Positions 1-7,912 of a DNA stretch of 64,000 nt are shown piece after piece (the stretch's first letter is position 1; each line of letters opens with the position of its first letter). The notes under the pieces are model-generated. The model did no database searches. It was not told the origin of the DNA and saw only the letters and a program-made list of their open reading frames with translations. The DNA is taken from positions 1,364,001 through 1,428,000 of the forward strand of contig NZ_FZNY01000001.1 in NCBI RefSeq assembly GCF_900188275.1. The letters run 5' to 3'. Source of the stretch: Dokdonia pacifica. Its GTDB lineage: Bacteria > Bacteroidota > Bacteroidia > Flavobacteriales > Flavobacteriaceae. The translations under genes and the position numbers were made by a program.

Positions 1-12
1 ATGATAGTGTTA

Positions 13-444
13 TTAACGATTCATTAATTTGATTTCTTCCTTAAAAGTATCTAGATCTACACCTTCACTCACAAGAGACAATGCTTTGTCTACAACATAC
101 TTTACATTATTTACTGTAAATCCTAAACCTACAGCAAGTCTTTCTAGCATGATAGTTTGCTTATCTCCAAGCTCATGATCTGCATAAACCATTCTTCCTA
201 AGTCAAAAAGACGTTCTAAACGGCTTTCATATGTAATAGGAGGATTGATTTTATGAGTTTTATAATCTTTTAATATGGCTTTGTAATCTTCTTCTGAAAT
301 ATCGAGATTACGAGCTGTTCTATCTAGGAATTTTTTTTCATCTTCAGTGATGATGGTATCACTCATTGCAATACGTACCATAGCTGCAAAATGATCTTCA
401 TTACGCTTGCGGAAACCGCTATCATACAAATCTGAAATAGACAT
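13..444 (-). CDS. TerB-like acidic helical protein
   Basis: A soluble, all-helical protein of 143 residues that resembles the TerB/DjlA N-terminal (tellurite-resistance TerB) fold. It has two related segments, each with a short acidic turn: MSDTIITEDEKKFL near the start of the domain and VYADHELGDKQTIML in the second half. TerB-like domains bind metal through such acidic residues; the role here is unknown. An in-frame ATG lies upstream at 471, but a TAnnTTTG-type promoter box at 469-476 overlaps it, so I place the start at ATG 444, giving MSISDLYDSG. The gene stands alone and is divergent from the HupE-like gene. It does not form a ter operon, so tellurite resistance should not be assumed. 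Confidence 0.7.
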   Translation of the reverse strand: MSISDLYDSGFRKRNEDHFAAMVRIAMSDTIITEDEKKFLDRTARNLDISEEDYKAILKDYKTHKINPPITYESRLERLFDLGRMVYADHELGDKQTIMLERLAVGLGFTVNNVKYVVDKALSLVSEGVDLDTFKEEIKLMNR

Positions 445-468
445 AGTTTTATCTTTATAATTAAGTCG

Positions 469-476
469 CAAATATA
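469..476 (-). promoter_or_regulatory. -7 promoter box (TATATTTG)
   Basis: On the minus strand this reads TATATTTG, matching the Bacteroidetes -7 consensus TAnnTTTG. The predicted transcript would start near 462-465, about 20 nt before ATG 444, which argues against the longer start at 471. No clear -33 TTG box is seen. Confidence 0.5.
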
Positions 477-533
477 GCTATTATTGCATCATTTTTAATT
501 TGTACATTTGGAAAACCCCCTAATATATTTTTG

Positions 534-1127
534 ATGGATACTTTTTGGTTTTATTTTAAAGAAGGACTTTTCCATGTACTTGATTGGAATGCCTATGACC
601 ACATTCTTTTTATTATAGTTTTAACCGTTCCATACACTTTTTCTAACTGGAAAAGATTATTATCGTTAGTAACTATTTTTACCGTAGGACATACCATATC
701 GCTTAGTCTTTCTGCATATGAAGTTGTCAAAATTAATACAACCCTTATAGAGTTTCTAATTCCTGTGACGATTCTAATTACAGCCCTATATAACATTTTT
801 ACAGCAGGGAAAAAGGGAAGAAAAGAACAAGTGGGGGTTTACTTTATTAGTACATTGTTTTTTGGGCTTATTCACGGTTTTGGGTTTTCTACGTATTTTA
901 AAATGATGACCGCTAGTACAGAGAATAAATTTATACCCCTATTAGAATATACATTGGGTATAGAAGCATCTCAAATTATTATAGTACTTTTAGTGCTCAT
1001 TATGAGCTTTGTAGGCCAGTTTTTGTTCCGTTTTTCATTAAGAGATTGGGTCATGGTCATTTCTGCTATTGTGATTGGGGTTGCAATTCCTATTTTTAGA
1101 AATGCATTATTTGCGTTAAATATTTAA
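534..1127 (+). CDS. HupE/UreJ-like membrane protein
   Basis: A 197-residue polytopic inner-membrane protein with about six hydrophobic segments, resembling the HupE/UreJ_2 family of putative metal (nickel/cobalt) transporters or hydrogenase accessory proteins. The family-typical histidine motifs are visible: HVLDWNAYDHILF near the N terminus and LIHGFGFS in the middle, plus the VGHTISLS segment. A TTG codon at 531 is in frame, but ATG 534 gives the usual family N terminus (MDTFWFYFKEG). No hydrogenase or urease genes are present in the window, and in flavobacteria this family is usually found without them, so the substrate is unknown. The gene is a single transcription unit, followed by a 103-bp gap that carries a dispersed palindrome. 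Confidence 0.75.
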   Translation: MDTFWFYFKEGLFHVLDWNAYDHILFIIVLTVPYTFSNWKRLLSLVTIFTVGHTISLSLSAYEVVKINTTLIEFLIPVTILITALYNIFTAGKKGRKEQVGVYFISTLFFGLIHGFGFSTYFKMMTASTENKFIPLLEYTLGIEASQIIIVLLVLIMSFVGQFLFRFSLRDWVMVISAIVIGVAIPIFRNALFALNI

Positions 1128-1190
1128 TAATCGGTTGCGTATCCCGTAAGAGGCACTTACTTTAGTAGTTATAAATTGGGTTTGGTTATT

Positions 1191-1214
1191 TATACGCTTT
1201 CGCGAAAGCGTATA
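1191..1214. repeat. Dispersed palindrome, 24 bp perfect copy
   Basis: A perfect 24-bp inverted repeat with core GCTTTCGCGAAAGC and arms extended by TATAC/GTATA. It lies 16 bp upstream of the dCMP deaminase start codon, so it is probably in the 5' leader or the promoter. Confidence 0.95.
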
Positions 1215-1230
1215 CCCGCATAATAAATAC

Positions 1231-1659
1231 ATGGGTTTAAAGCAACATAAATACGATATCGCCTATCTAAGAATGGCGCGCGAATGGGGAAAACTATCTT
1301 ACTGTGAGCGTAAACAAGTTGGCGCAATTATTGTAAAAGATAAAATGATCATATCTGATGGCTATAATGGAACGCCTACAGGATTTGAGAATTTTTGTGA
1401 AGATGAAGAAGGATATACAAAGTGGTATGTTTTACACGCCGAAGCAAATGCAATTTTAAAAGTAGCATCATCTACACAATCTTGTAAAGGAGCTACGTTA
1501 TACATTACATTAAGTCCTTGTAAAGAATGCAGTAAGCTTATTCATCAAGCTGGAATAAATCGCGTTGTTTTTAAAGAAGGTTATAAAGATCAGAGCGGTG
1601 TGAAATTTTTAGAAAAAGCAGGCGTTGAGATAGTACATCTTTCAAATTTAGAAGATTAA
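1231..1659 (+). CDS. Deoxycytidylate (dCMP) deaminase family protein
   Basis: A zinc-dependent cytidine/deoxycytidylate deaminase fold protein of 142 residues that would convert dCMP to dUMP, feeding thymidylate synthesis. The zinc and catalytic motifs are complete: HAEANAIL (His ligand and catalytic Glu) and PCKECSKLI (two Cys ligands). The N-terminal segment CERKQVGAIIVKD and GYNGTPTGF are typical of the dCMP deaminase/ComEB branch rather than of tRNA adenosine deaminase. Its TAA stop overlaps the ATG of the next gene (TAATG), so the two are translationally coupled. A 24-bp palindrome lies directly upstream. Confidence 0.92.
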   Translation: MGLKQHKYDIAYLRMAREWGKLSYCERKQVGAIIVKDKMIISDGYNGTPTGFENFCEDEEGYTKWYVLHAEANAILKVASSTQSCKGATLYITLSPCKECSKLIHQAGINRVVFKEGYKDQSGVKFLEKAGVEIVHLSNLED

Positions 1660-3245
1660 TGAAATTAAAAAAGAAATACGTACCCATCCTTTTTAGCTTA
1701 GGAATCGTTTTTGGAATTGTGCTAGGTAGTTTTTTAAACTTTGGTACTTCTTCCGATACCGCTTTTTTTAGTTCAAACAGTAAAAAAGAAAAACTTAATA
1801 AACTCATAGATTATATAGACTATGAGTATGTAGATACTGTAAATACAGATAGTATTGTAGAAGTAACTGTAAATGGAATTTTAGATAACCTAGATCCTCA
1901 CTCTACATATATTCCTCCAGAAGAATTAAAAGAGATTGAAGAAAATATGAAGGGTGATTTTGTAGGGATAGGTATAAGTTTCTACCCTTACCAAGATTCT
2001 GTTGCTGTTATACAAGCTATAGAAGGAGGACCTAGTGCTAAAGTAGGAATACAAGGCGGAGATCGTATTGTATCTGCAGATGGCATTCCGCTTTCAGGAA
2101 AAGCAATGGATGACGACTCTTTATCTAAAATTTTAAAAGGACGTATCGATACTTCTGTAAATCTAAAAATAAAAAGACAAGGTGAAGATGAGCTTATTTC
2201 ATATCGAGTAAAAAGAGATGTTGTTCCTATATCAAGTGTCATTGCAAATTATATGCTTACAGACCAATTAGGATATATTAAGATCAATAGATTTGCCGAA
2301 TCTACCTATGACGAATTTAAAAAAGCATTAAAAGAGCTTAAATCACAAGGAGCTACACAACTAGCATTAGACTTAAGAGATAACCCTGGCGGATACGTCT
2401 CTAGTGCAGAGGCAATAGCCGATGAATTCCTAGAAAAAAATAAACTCATCTTATTTACTAAAAATAAAACAGGAAAGATTAATAAAACATACTCAAATCG
2501 AGGAGGTATTTTTGAAGATGGAGAAGTGTTTATTTTGATTAATGAAAACTCAGCTTCTGCTAGTGAAATTGTTGCTGGAGCATTACAAGATAATGACAAA
2601 GGACTCATTATTGGAAGACGTTCCTTCGGGAAGGGGCTTGTGCAACGAGAAATGGCCTTGGGTGATGGTAGTGCTGTACGTCTTACCATAGCGAGATACT
2701 ATACTCCCACAGGTAGATCTATCCAAAAACCCTATGAGTTAGGAAATAAAGACTATTTTGAAGATTATTTAGAGCGTTATGAAAATGGCGAATTACGAAG
2801 TGCAGATAGTATTAAAGTAGCCGACTCTCTTAAATTTAAAACCCCATTAGGGAAAGTCGTATACGGTGGAGGAGGTATTATACCCGATGTCTTTGTTCCT
2901 AAAAATACTGATTATGAGATAGAACACCTTAATTATTTACTCAGATCTGGATATATGCGTATGTTTATTTTTGAAGAGTTAGAAAAAGATCGTCCGTATT
3001 ATAATACCCTTTCAATAGAGAAATTTCAAAATGAAATTATAATATCAGATACAATTGTAGAAGATTTTATATCTTACGCACAATTAAGGGGAATTAATTT
3101 AAGAGCAAAAAAATACAGGGACGTTTATAAAAGATACCTAAAAGCCACTATGGCAAAACAGCTCTTTGGGAACAATGCTTTTGAACAAATGGTTAATCAA
3201 GATGATGCGATTATCCAAAAGGTTGTTAGTATAAGTACCAATTAA
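1659..3245 (+). CDS. S41 family C-terminal processing peptidase
   Basis: A periplasmic, membrane-anchored serine protease of the CtpA/Prc S41 family, 528 residues. An N-terminal transmembrane anchor spans about residues 8-27, a PDZ domain about 90-170 (with GIGISFYPYQ and GGDRIVSADG), and the protease core about 200-350. The catalytic pair is visible: Ser300 in NENSASASEI and Lys325 in SFGKGLVQ, 25 residues apart as in E. coli Prc. A C-terminal extension of about 170 residues follows, usual for the Bacteroidetes form. The start overlaps the dCMP deaminase stop by one base. S41 proteases trim C termini of secreted proteins; the substrate here is not known. Confidence 0.95.
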   Translation: MKLKKKYVPILFSLGIVFGIVLGSFLNFGTSSDTAFFSSNSKKEKLNKLIDYIDYEYVDTVNTDSIVEVTVNGILDNLDPHSTYIPPEELKEIEENMKGDFVGIGISFYPYQDSVAVIQAIEGGPSAKVGIQGGDRIVSADGIPLSGKAMDDDSLSKILKGRIDTSVNLKIKRQGEDELISYRVKRDVVPISSVIANYMLTDQLGYIKINRFAESTYDEFKKALKELKSQGATQLALDLRDNPGGYVSSAEAIADEFLEKNKLILFTKNKTGKINKTYSNRGGIFEDGEVFILINENSASASEIVAGALQDNDKGLIIGRRSFGKGLVQREMALGDGSAVRLTIARYYTPTGRSIQKPYELGNKDYFEDYLERYENGELRSADSIKVADSLKFKTPLGKVVYGGGGIIPDVFVPKNTDYEIEHLNYLLRSGYMRMFIFEELEKDRPYYNTLSIEKFQNEIIISDTIVEDFISYAQLRGINLRAKKYRDVYKRYLKATMAKQLFGNNAFEQMVNQDDAIIQKVVSISTN

Positions 3246-3263
3246 TTAGGGGATATATTATAT

Positions 3264-3557
3264 ATGGTTATAATTGCATCAGTATTTGTATTTATTATCG
3301 CTGTTATCTTTAGATTACTAGATAACAGTGCTAAGTTATTTATCTCTAATGGGATCTCTGTAAGTCCATTTTATCTTTCAGCAGAAACGGTCATTGAAGA
3401 AATGAATAAACTTGATGATGATAAATTAAAACAAAAACTAAAACGTAACCTACTCTACCAAAAACTACATAAAATCTTTACCATCTTATCTATTATTACA
3501 TTAATGGTAGGTATAGGTTTAGAAATATATAAGCCTGAGCTTATTTATTTATTTTAA
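3264..3557 (+). CDS. Small membrane protein, unknown function
   Basis: A 97-residue protein with one hydrophobic segment at each end (about residues 2-20 and 70-92) and a charged helical stretch between them (EEMNKLDDDKLKQKLKRN). It starts 18 nt after the S41 protease stop, so it is probably cotranscribed. I do not recognise the family. The two-helix hairpin with a basic cytoplasmic loop could be a small accessory protein of the protease, but nothing in the sequence proves that. Confidence 0.6.
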   Translation: MVIIASVFVFIIAVIFRLLDNSAKLFISNGISVSPFYLSAETVIEEMNKLDDDKLKQKLKRNLLYQKLHKIFTILSIITLMVGIGLEIYKPELIYLF

Positions 3558-3571
3558 GGTTTTCACAAAAC

Positions 3572-3787
3572 TTATTTAGCACTTCGTCTTTGCTCCTTTT
3601 GCTTTTTTGCAATCTTTCTAGAGAGTTGTAAAATAAGAAGCAATATAATGGCACAAGTACTTCCTAAAATACCTATAAGAGCTACAGAGCTATCTCCTTG
3701 AAAAGGAGCATCAAAATTAACCTGTGTTACATTATAAATAAGTAAGATTGCTGCAAGTGCTATAAATACTGGGATGGCAATACGCAT
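3572..3787 (-). CDS. Small two-helix membrane protein, unknown function
   Basis: A 71-residue protein with two hydrophobic segments (about residues 4-22 and 36-55) separated by a short polar loop, and a very basic tail (SRKIAKKQKEQRRSAK) that should sit in the cytoplasm. It starts 5 nt after the MarC gene on the same strand, so the two form an operon. It ends 14 bp from the convergent membrane protein gene. I do not recognise a named family. Confidence 0.6.
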   Translation of the reverse strand: MRIAIPVFIALAAILLIYNVTQVNFDAPFQGDSSVALIGILGSTCAIILLLILQLSRKIAKKQKEQRRSAK

Positions 3788-3792
3788 ATGTT

Positions 3793-4374
3793 CTATTTAA
3801 ATAATTCCTGAATATTTGATGTAAATAATTTTACGGCAATAGCTAGCAAAATTACACCAAAAACTTTTTGAATCACAGCAATTCCATTTTTACCCATAAA
3901 TTTTTCAATATGTCTAGAGGTTTTTAAGACAATATATATGAGTAAAATATTAATAGCAATAGCCACAATTATATTTTCAATCTTATACTCTGCACGTAAG
4001 GCTACAAGTGATGTTAAACTTCCAGGACCTGCAAGTAATGGAAACGCTAGCGGAAATACCGTTACTGTTTTAGGACTCACCTCTTCATCCTTAAATAATG
4101 TAATACCTAGAATCATCTCTAAGGCAATAAAAAATAAGATAAAAGAACCCGCCACGGCAAATTCATTTACTTCAACACCTATCACATTCAAGATGCTTTC
4201 TCCTAAAAAAACAAAAGCAATCATAATCACTAAAGCTATAATAGATGCTTTAGCGCTTTGAATATGCCCTGCTTTTTTACGCAGTTTGATCACAATAGGA
4301 ATATTCCCTACAATATCAATAACGGCAAATAGGATCATAGTTGCCGCTGTTATTTCTTTAAAATTAAAATCCAT
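3793..4374 (-). CDS. MarC family integral membrane protein
   Basis: A 193-residue inner-membrane protein with about six hydrophobic segments, matching the MarC (UPF0056) family. Family landmarks are the N-terminal DIVGNIPIVIKL segment, FFIALEMILGITLF, and the LAFPLLAGPGSLTSL motif. Despite the name, MarC proteins have no proven role in antibiotic resistance; they are treated as transporters of unknown substrate. It is followed at 5 nt spacing by a small membrane protein. Confidence 0.9.
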   Translation of the reverse strand: MDFNFKEITAATMILFAVIDIVGNIPIVIKLRKKAGHIQSAKASIIALVIMIAFVFLGESILNVIGVEVNEFAVAGSFILFFIALEMILGITLFKDEEVSPKTVTVFPLAFPLLAGPGSLTSLVALRAEYKIENIIVAIAINILLIYIVLKTSRHIEKFMGKNGIAVIQKVFGVILLAIAVKLFTSNIQELFK

Positions 4375-4469
4375 AACCTGATGGTTTAAAATGCGCGGTA
4401 AAATTACTACAAATTATAGGATCTTACTTGTATATTCCATATGAAATTAAGGTAAAATTTATGTGAATT

Positions 4470-4493
4470 TATACGCTTTCGCGAAAGCGTATA
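4470..4493. repeat. Dispersed palindrome, 24 bp perfect copy
   Basis: Identical over 24 bp to the copy at 1191-1214. It lies in the divergent region between the MarC gene (ends its upstream side at 4374) and the DUF3109 gene (4615). Confidence 0.95.
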
Positions 4494-4602
4494 CAACCAT
4501 ATTTATTTCTATAACCATATTTTGAATAAAGATGTATTGATATAACTAATAGCTGTTTTTTAAATCTTAATACGGATATTTTATAGCTCATACTTTTCGA
4601 GG

Positions 4603-4610
4603 TATCTTTG
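4603..4610 (+). promoter_or_regulatory. -7 promoter box (TATCTTTG), leaderless start
   Basis: TATCTTTG matches the Bacteroidetes -7 box exactly. Only 4 nt separate it from ATG 4615, so transcription would start at or beside the A of the start codon. No Shine-Dalgarno sequence could fit in such a transcript. Confidence 0.6.
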
Positions 4611-4614
4611 TGAT

Positions 4615-5184
4615 ATGTTTCAGCTTAAAAATACCATCGTTTCCGAAGATATTATAGAAAAAGATTTTGTTTGCAATCTCAATGCATGCAAGGGAGAATG
4701 TTGTATAGCTGGTGAAGCTGGAGCTCCATTAGAAAAAGAAGAGGTTGAGATACTAAAGACTATTTATGATGATGTAAAACCTTTTTTGAGACCAGAAGGT
4801 ATTGCAGCAATAGAGCAACAAGGAACTTCTATTGTGACAGATTTAGGAGAATTAGAAACTACTTTAGTGAATGGTGCTGAGTGTGCCTATGTGACTTTTA
4901 ATGACAAAGGATTTGCGAGTTGTGGAATAGAAGATGCATACAATGCTGGAAAAGTAGATTTCAAAAAGCCTATATCGTGTCATCTATATCCTGTTCGTGT
5001 TCAAAAATACAGTTCGTTTTCTGCGGTAAATTATCACAGATGGCCTATTTGTGATGATGCATGTACACTAGGAAAAGAACTACAAGTACCAGTTTATAAG
5101 TTTACGAAAGATGCGCTTGTCCGTAAGTTTGGAGACGCTTGGTATGCAGAGTTAGAAAAAGTGGCAGCAGCTATAAAAAAGTAA
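4615..5184 (+). CDS. DUF3109 family cysteine-rich protein
   Basis: A 189-residue cytoplasmic protein of the DUF3109 family. The cysteine pattern is clear: CNLNACKGECC at about residues 21-31, then C in NGAECAYVTF, FASCGIEDA, ISCHLYPVRVQ and PICDDACTLG. The pattern recalls the YkgJ-type zinc/iron-cluster proteins (CxxxxxCxxxCC with SCHLYP), so a metal cluster is likely. The biochemical role of the family is not known to me. A TATCTTTG promoter box ends 4 nt before ATG 4615, suggesting a leaderless transcript. The next gene starts 62 bp downstream on the same strand. Confidence 0.88.
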   Translation: MFQLKNTIVSEDIIEKDFVCNLNACKGECCIAGEAGAPLEKEEVEILKTIYDDVKPFLRPEGIAAIEQQGTSIVTDLGELETTLVNGAECAYVTFNDKGFASCGIEDAYNAGKVDFKKPISCHLYPVRVQKYSSFSAVNYHRWPICDDACTLGKELQVPVYKFTKDALVRKFGDAWYAELEKVAAAIKK

Positions 5185-5246
5185 GGTCAGGCTTATAATA
5201 GAGACAGTGTAAGTGGTCTGCGCTTTCCATTGAAAGAGAATATACT

Positions 5247-6389
5247 ATGAAAAACACTTCCAAATTACCCGAGGTAACCAACTCTATTTTTAGTGTGATG
5301 GGGCAGATGGCACATGCACATAATGCTATTAATCTCTCTCAAGGATTCCCAGGTTTTGATACCGATCCCAAATTACATGCACTAGTTACTGAGGCAATGG
5401 CTTCTGGCCATAATCAATATGCACCTATGCAAGGTGTGTATAGCCTTAGAGAACAAATAGCTTTAAAACTTAATACGCTTTATAAAAGCGATTATCATCC
5501 AGAAACAGAAATTACAGTAACGGTAGGAGCAACACAAGCCATTTATACAGCAATCTCTGCATTTGTACATGTGAATGATGAGGTTATTGTACTAAAACCT
5601 GCGTATGACTCTTATGAGCCTGCTATATTAGTAAATGGAGGTAAGGTAGTGCCCATACAACTTAAGGCTCCAGACTATAAAGTAGATTGGGAAATAGTTA
5701 AACAAGCGATTACGCCAGCAACAAAAATGCTTATTATTAATACACCTCATAATCCAACGGGTACTGTATTGACGAAAGAAGATATGTTAGCGCTACAAGC
5801 TATTTTAGAAGGAACCAATATCATATTACTGAGCGATGAGGTGTATGAACATATTGTTTTTGATAGGATAGTACATGAGAGTGTTGCTAAATACCCTAAA
5901 CTGGCAGAGAGAGCTTTTATAACAGCTTCTTTTGGAAAAACATTTCATAATACAGGGTGGAAAATGGGATATGCTGCAGCGCCTAAGCATTTAATGAATG
6001 AATTTCAAAAAGTACACCAATTTGCTGTTTTTTCTGTACACCACCCTACACAAAAAGCCTTTGCTCACTATTTAAAAACACCCAATCATTATTTAGAATT
6101 AGGCGCATTTTACCAACGTAAAAGAGATTTGTTTTTAGAGCTGATTAAAGAGTCTAGATTTAAGATGACACCTTCTTCAGGAACGTATTTTCAATTATTG
6201 GATTATAGCGCTATTACTGATGAACATGATGTAGCTTTCGCCGAAAGGCTTATTAAAGAAAAAGGGATAGCTTCTATACCTACGTCTGTTTTTAATCTGG
6301 ATCAAGAAGATTTTAAAATGTTACGTTTTTGTTTTGCTAAAACCGACGAAACATTAGAACAAGCGGCGACGATACTTAATGCCATCTAA
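5247..6389 (+). CDS. Methionine-type aminotransferase (class I/II, YbdL-like)
   Basis: A PLP-dependent fold-type I aminotransferase of 380 residues, closest to the methionine/glutamine transaminase (YbdL, kynurenine aminotransferase) branch. Landmarks: LSQGFPGFDTDP at the substrate lip, TVGATQAIY, NTPHNPTGT (about 165-173), SDEVYEHIVFD, and the Schiff-base lysine K231 in SFGKTFHNTGWK. Such enzymes transaminate methionine or reaminate its keto-acid using glutamine. An omega-amidase gene that would complete that cycle lies at 19587-20363. A degenerate copy of the dispersed palindrome (6233-6250) encodes VAFAERL near residue 330. The hydrolase gene follows after 2 nt. Confidence 0.9.
   Translation: MKNTSKLPEVTNSIFSVMGQMAHAHNAINLSQGFPGFDTDPKLHALVTEAMASGHNQYAPMQGVYSLREQIALKLNTLYKSDYHPETEITVTVGATQAIYTAISAFVHVNDEVIVLKPAYDSYEPAILVNGGKVVPIQLKAPDYKVDWEIVKQAITPATKMLIINTPHNPTGTVLTKEDMLALQAILEGTNIILLSDEVYEHIVFDRIVHESVAKYPKLAERAFITASFGKTFHNTGWKMGYAAAPKHLMNEFQKVHQFAVFSVHHPTQKAFAHYLKTPNHYLELGAFYQRKRDLFLELIKESRFKMTPSSGTYFQLLDYSAITDEHDVAFAERLIKEKGIASIPTSVFNLDQEDFKMLRFCFAKTDETLEQAATILNAI
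6233..6250. repeat. Degenerate palindrome copy
   Basis: AGCTTTCGCCGAAAGGCT keeps both arms of the dispersed palindrome but has a changed centre and one inserted base. It lies in the aminotransferase frame, where it reads AFAERL, one change from the AFAKA encoded by perfect copies. Confidence 0.55.
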
Positions 6390-6391
6390 GA

Positions 6392-7252
6392 ATGAAAAGT
6401 GCTGCTTTTTATATACTGCTTGGTTTTTCTATTTTAAATGGATTTACGTCTTGCACTGTGTTGCAGTGGCGATCTAATGATGCAGAAATTCAAGCGTATT
6501 TTGCAGAAAAAGAAATTCCTACAGAGATTAGTTATTTTGAGATTGATAGCATGGATTTAAAAATTCGTGTACAACACATCAAACAATCAAAGTCAGATAT
6601 TAATATTATTTTTTTTCACGGTTCACCGAGTTCTTTGTCTGCATGGAATGGCTATTTAAATGATACAGCCTTTGTAAAAAAAGCAAGGATTCATGCTGTA
6701 GACAGACCAGGATATGGCTATTCAAATTTTGGAGATGCCATGACTTCTATAGATACACAAGCTAAAGTAATGAGTAATCTCTTAGATCATTATGATCTTG
6801 AGAATGTGATTGCTATAGGTTCTTCTTATGGAGGACCACTTGCTGCAAGACTTGCATATGAAAATCCTCGTGTAAAAGGAGTTGTGATGATCTCTCCAGC
6901 CATCGATCCAAATAATGAAAAGAAAATTTGGCAATCTAAGTTTACACAATGGTGGATTACGCGTTGGTTGTGCCCTACAGGATATCGTGTTGCGGGAGAT
7001 GAAAAAACAGTACATGCGCAAGAACTCGCTCTTATAGCAAATGATTGGAGTGCCGTAACTGTTCCTGTTTTACACATTCATGGAGATATAGATGATATTG
7101 TTCCTTATGAAAACATACAGTATACTAAAGAAGTTTTTCCGGATATAGAAATTATTACAACGCCTAATACAGGTCACGAGATTGCGTGGGGACGGCCAGA
7201 TTTGATGAAGCCTTTGATTTTGAAGTTTATGGAGAAGGTGTTTTTAGAATAG
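6392..7252 (+). CDS. Alpha/beta hydrolase lipoprotein
   Basis: A 286-residue alpha/beta hydrolase with an N-terminal lipoprotein signal: hydrophobic stretch followed by the lipobox FTSC (Cys21). The catalytic triad is complete: Ser145 in GSSYGG, Asp in HGDIDDIVP and His in TGHEIAW; the oxyanion motif is FFHGSPSS. It is therefore probably an esterase or similar hydrolase anchored in the periplasm or outer membrane; substrate unknown. It starts 2 nt after the aminotransferase stop, so they share a transcript. It ends 6 bp from the convergent DUF2459 gene. Confidence 0.85.
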   Translation: MKSAAFYILLGFSILNGFTSCTVLQWRSNDAEIQAYFAEKEIPTEISYFEIDSMDLKIRVQHIKQSKSDINIIFFHGSPSSLSAWNGYLNDTAFVKKARIHAVDRPGYGYSNFGDAMTSIDTQAKVMSNLLDHYDLENVIAIGSSYGGPLAARLAYENPRVKGVVMISPAIDPNNEKKIWQSKFTQWWITRWLCPTGYRVAGDEKTVHAQELALIANDWSAVTVPVLHIHGDIDDIVPYENIQYTKEVFPDIEIITTPNTGHEIAWGRPDLMKPLILKFMEKVFLE

Positions 7253-7258
7253 TAATAA

Positions 7259-7909
7259 TTACTCCTCATACCATCTCAAAACTCCAAAGTCAAAAGGTGT
7301 CCATAAACTTGCTTTCATATCACTTTCTTTAAGAGCAGTATTGGTCCAACTATTACAGGTTTTATAAAACATATAATTGCCATGGGCTTTATAAAAATTA
7401 TCTCTATCTGGAGTATAGGAAGCTCCTTCTATAAGTTGTTTTCCAGTATCATTTTCATCAAAAGTTTGGAGAATATATGTATTAAGTTTTTGAAGTTGTT
7501 TTTCAGTAATCTGAACTGCAATCCAACGCTCTCTTTTTGTGCGGTATCTAGTAACATGCATTAGGGTACTACTTTCTAAAAAGGCCGCTCTAAATGCAGT
7601 AGAGAATTTGAGTTCTCCCCAAGTAGGGGTATTTAAAAAAAAGTTTTCTTCTCCCCAACCATAGGCAAAATACTGTTCTTTAGGATGGTATTTTTGCCCT
7701 TTAAGAAGCTCGGGGATCATAAGCGTTTTAGGTAAAATTACATCACTATGTACACCATTCGTAGTTAAATAGATGGTATTATTTTTTTGAGCTTCTTCTA
7801 TTTCGTCTCCCACAGGAATGTATGTGAGAATTAGCGATATAATAATATAGCTAATCGGGATAAGTAAGACATAACCAATGCCTTTAAGAAGAAGCTTTAT
7901 ATATCTCAT
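7259..7909 (-). CDS. DUF2459 (TIGR02117) family protein
   Basis: A 216-residue protein with an N-terminal membrane anchor (about residues 7-30) and an extracytoplasmic domain of the DUF2459/TIGR02117 type. Recognisable pieces are TNGVHSDVILP, AYGWGEENFFLNTPTW and the KTCNSWTNTALK motif with a conserved cysteine. These, with the His and Cys, suggest a cysteine-peptidase-like or permuted hydrolase fold, but no activity is established as far as I know. The gene starts 3 nt after the serine hydrolase stop, and they form an operon. Confidence 0.8.
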   Translation of the reverse strand: MRYIKLLLKGIGYVLLIPISYIIISLILTYIPVGDEIEEAQKNNTIYLTTNGVHSDVILPKTLMIPELLKGQKYHPKEQYFAYGWGEENFFLNTPTWGELKFSTAFRAAFLESSTLMHVTRYRTKRERWIAVQITEKQLQKLNTYILQTFDENDTGKQLIEGASYTPDRDNFYKAHGNYMFYKTCNSWTNTALKESDMKASLWTPFDFGVLRWYEE

Positions 7910-7912
7910 CCA

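Noticed and set aside
13-444. Tellurite-resistance determinant
   Set aside because: Only a TerB-like fold is present, with no terC, terD or terZ-type neighbours.
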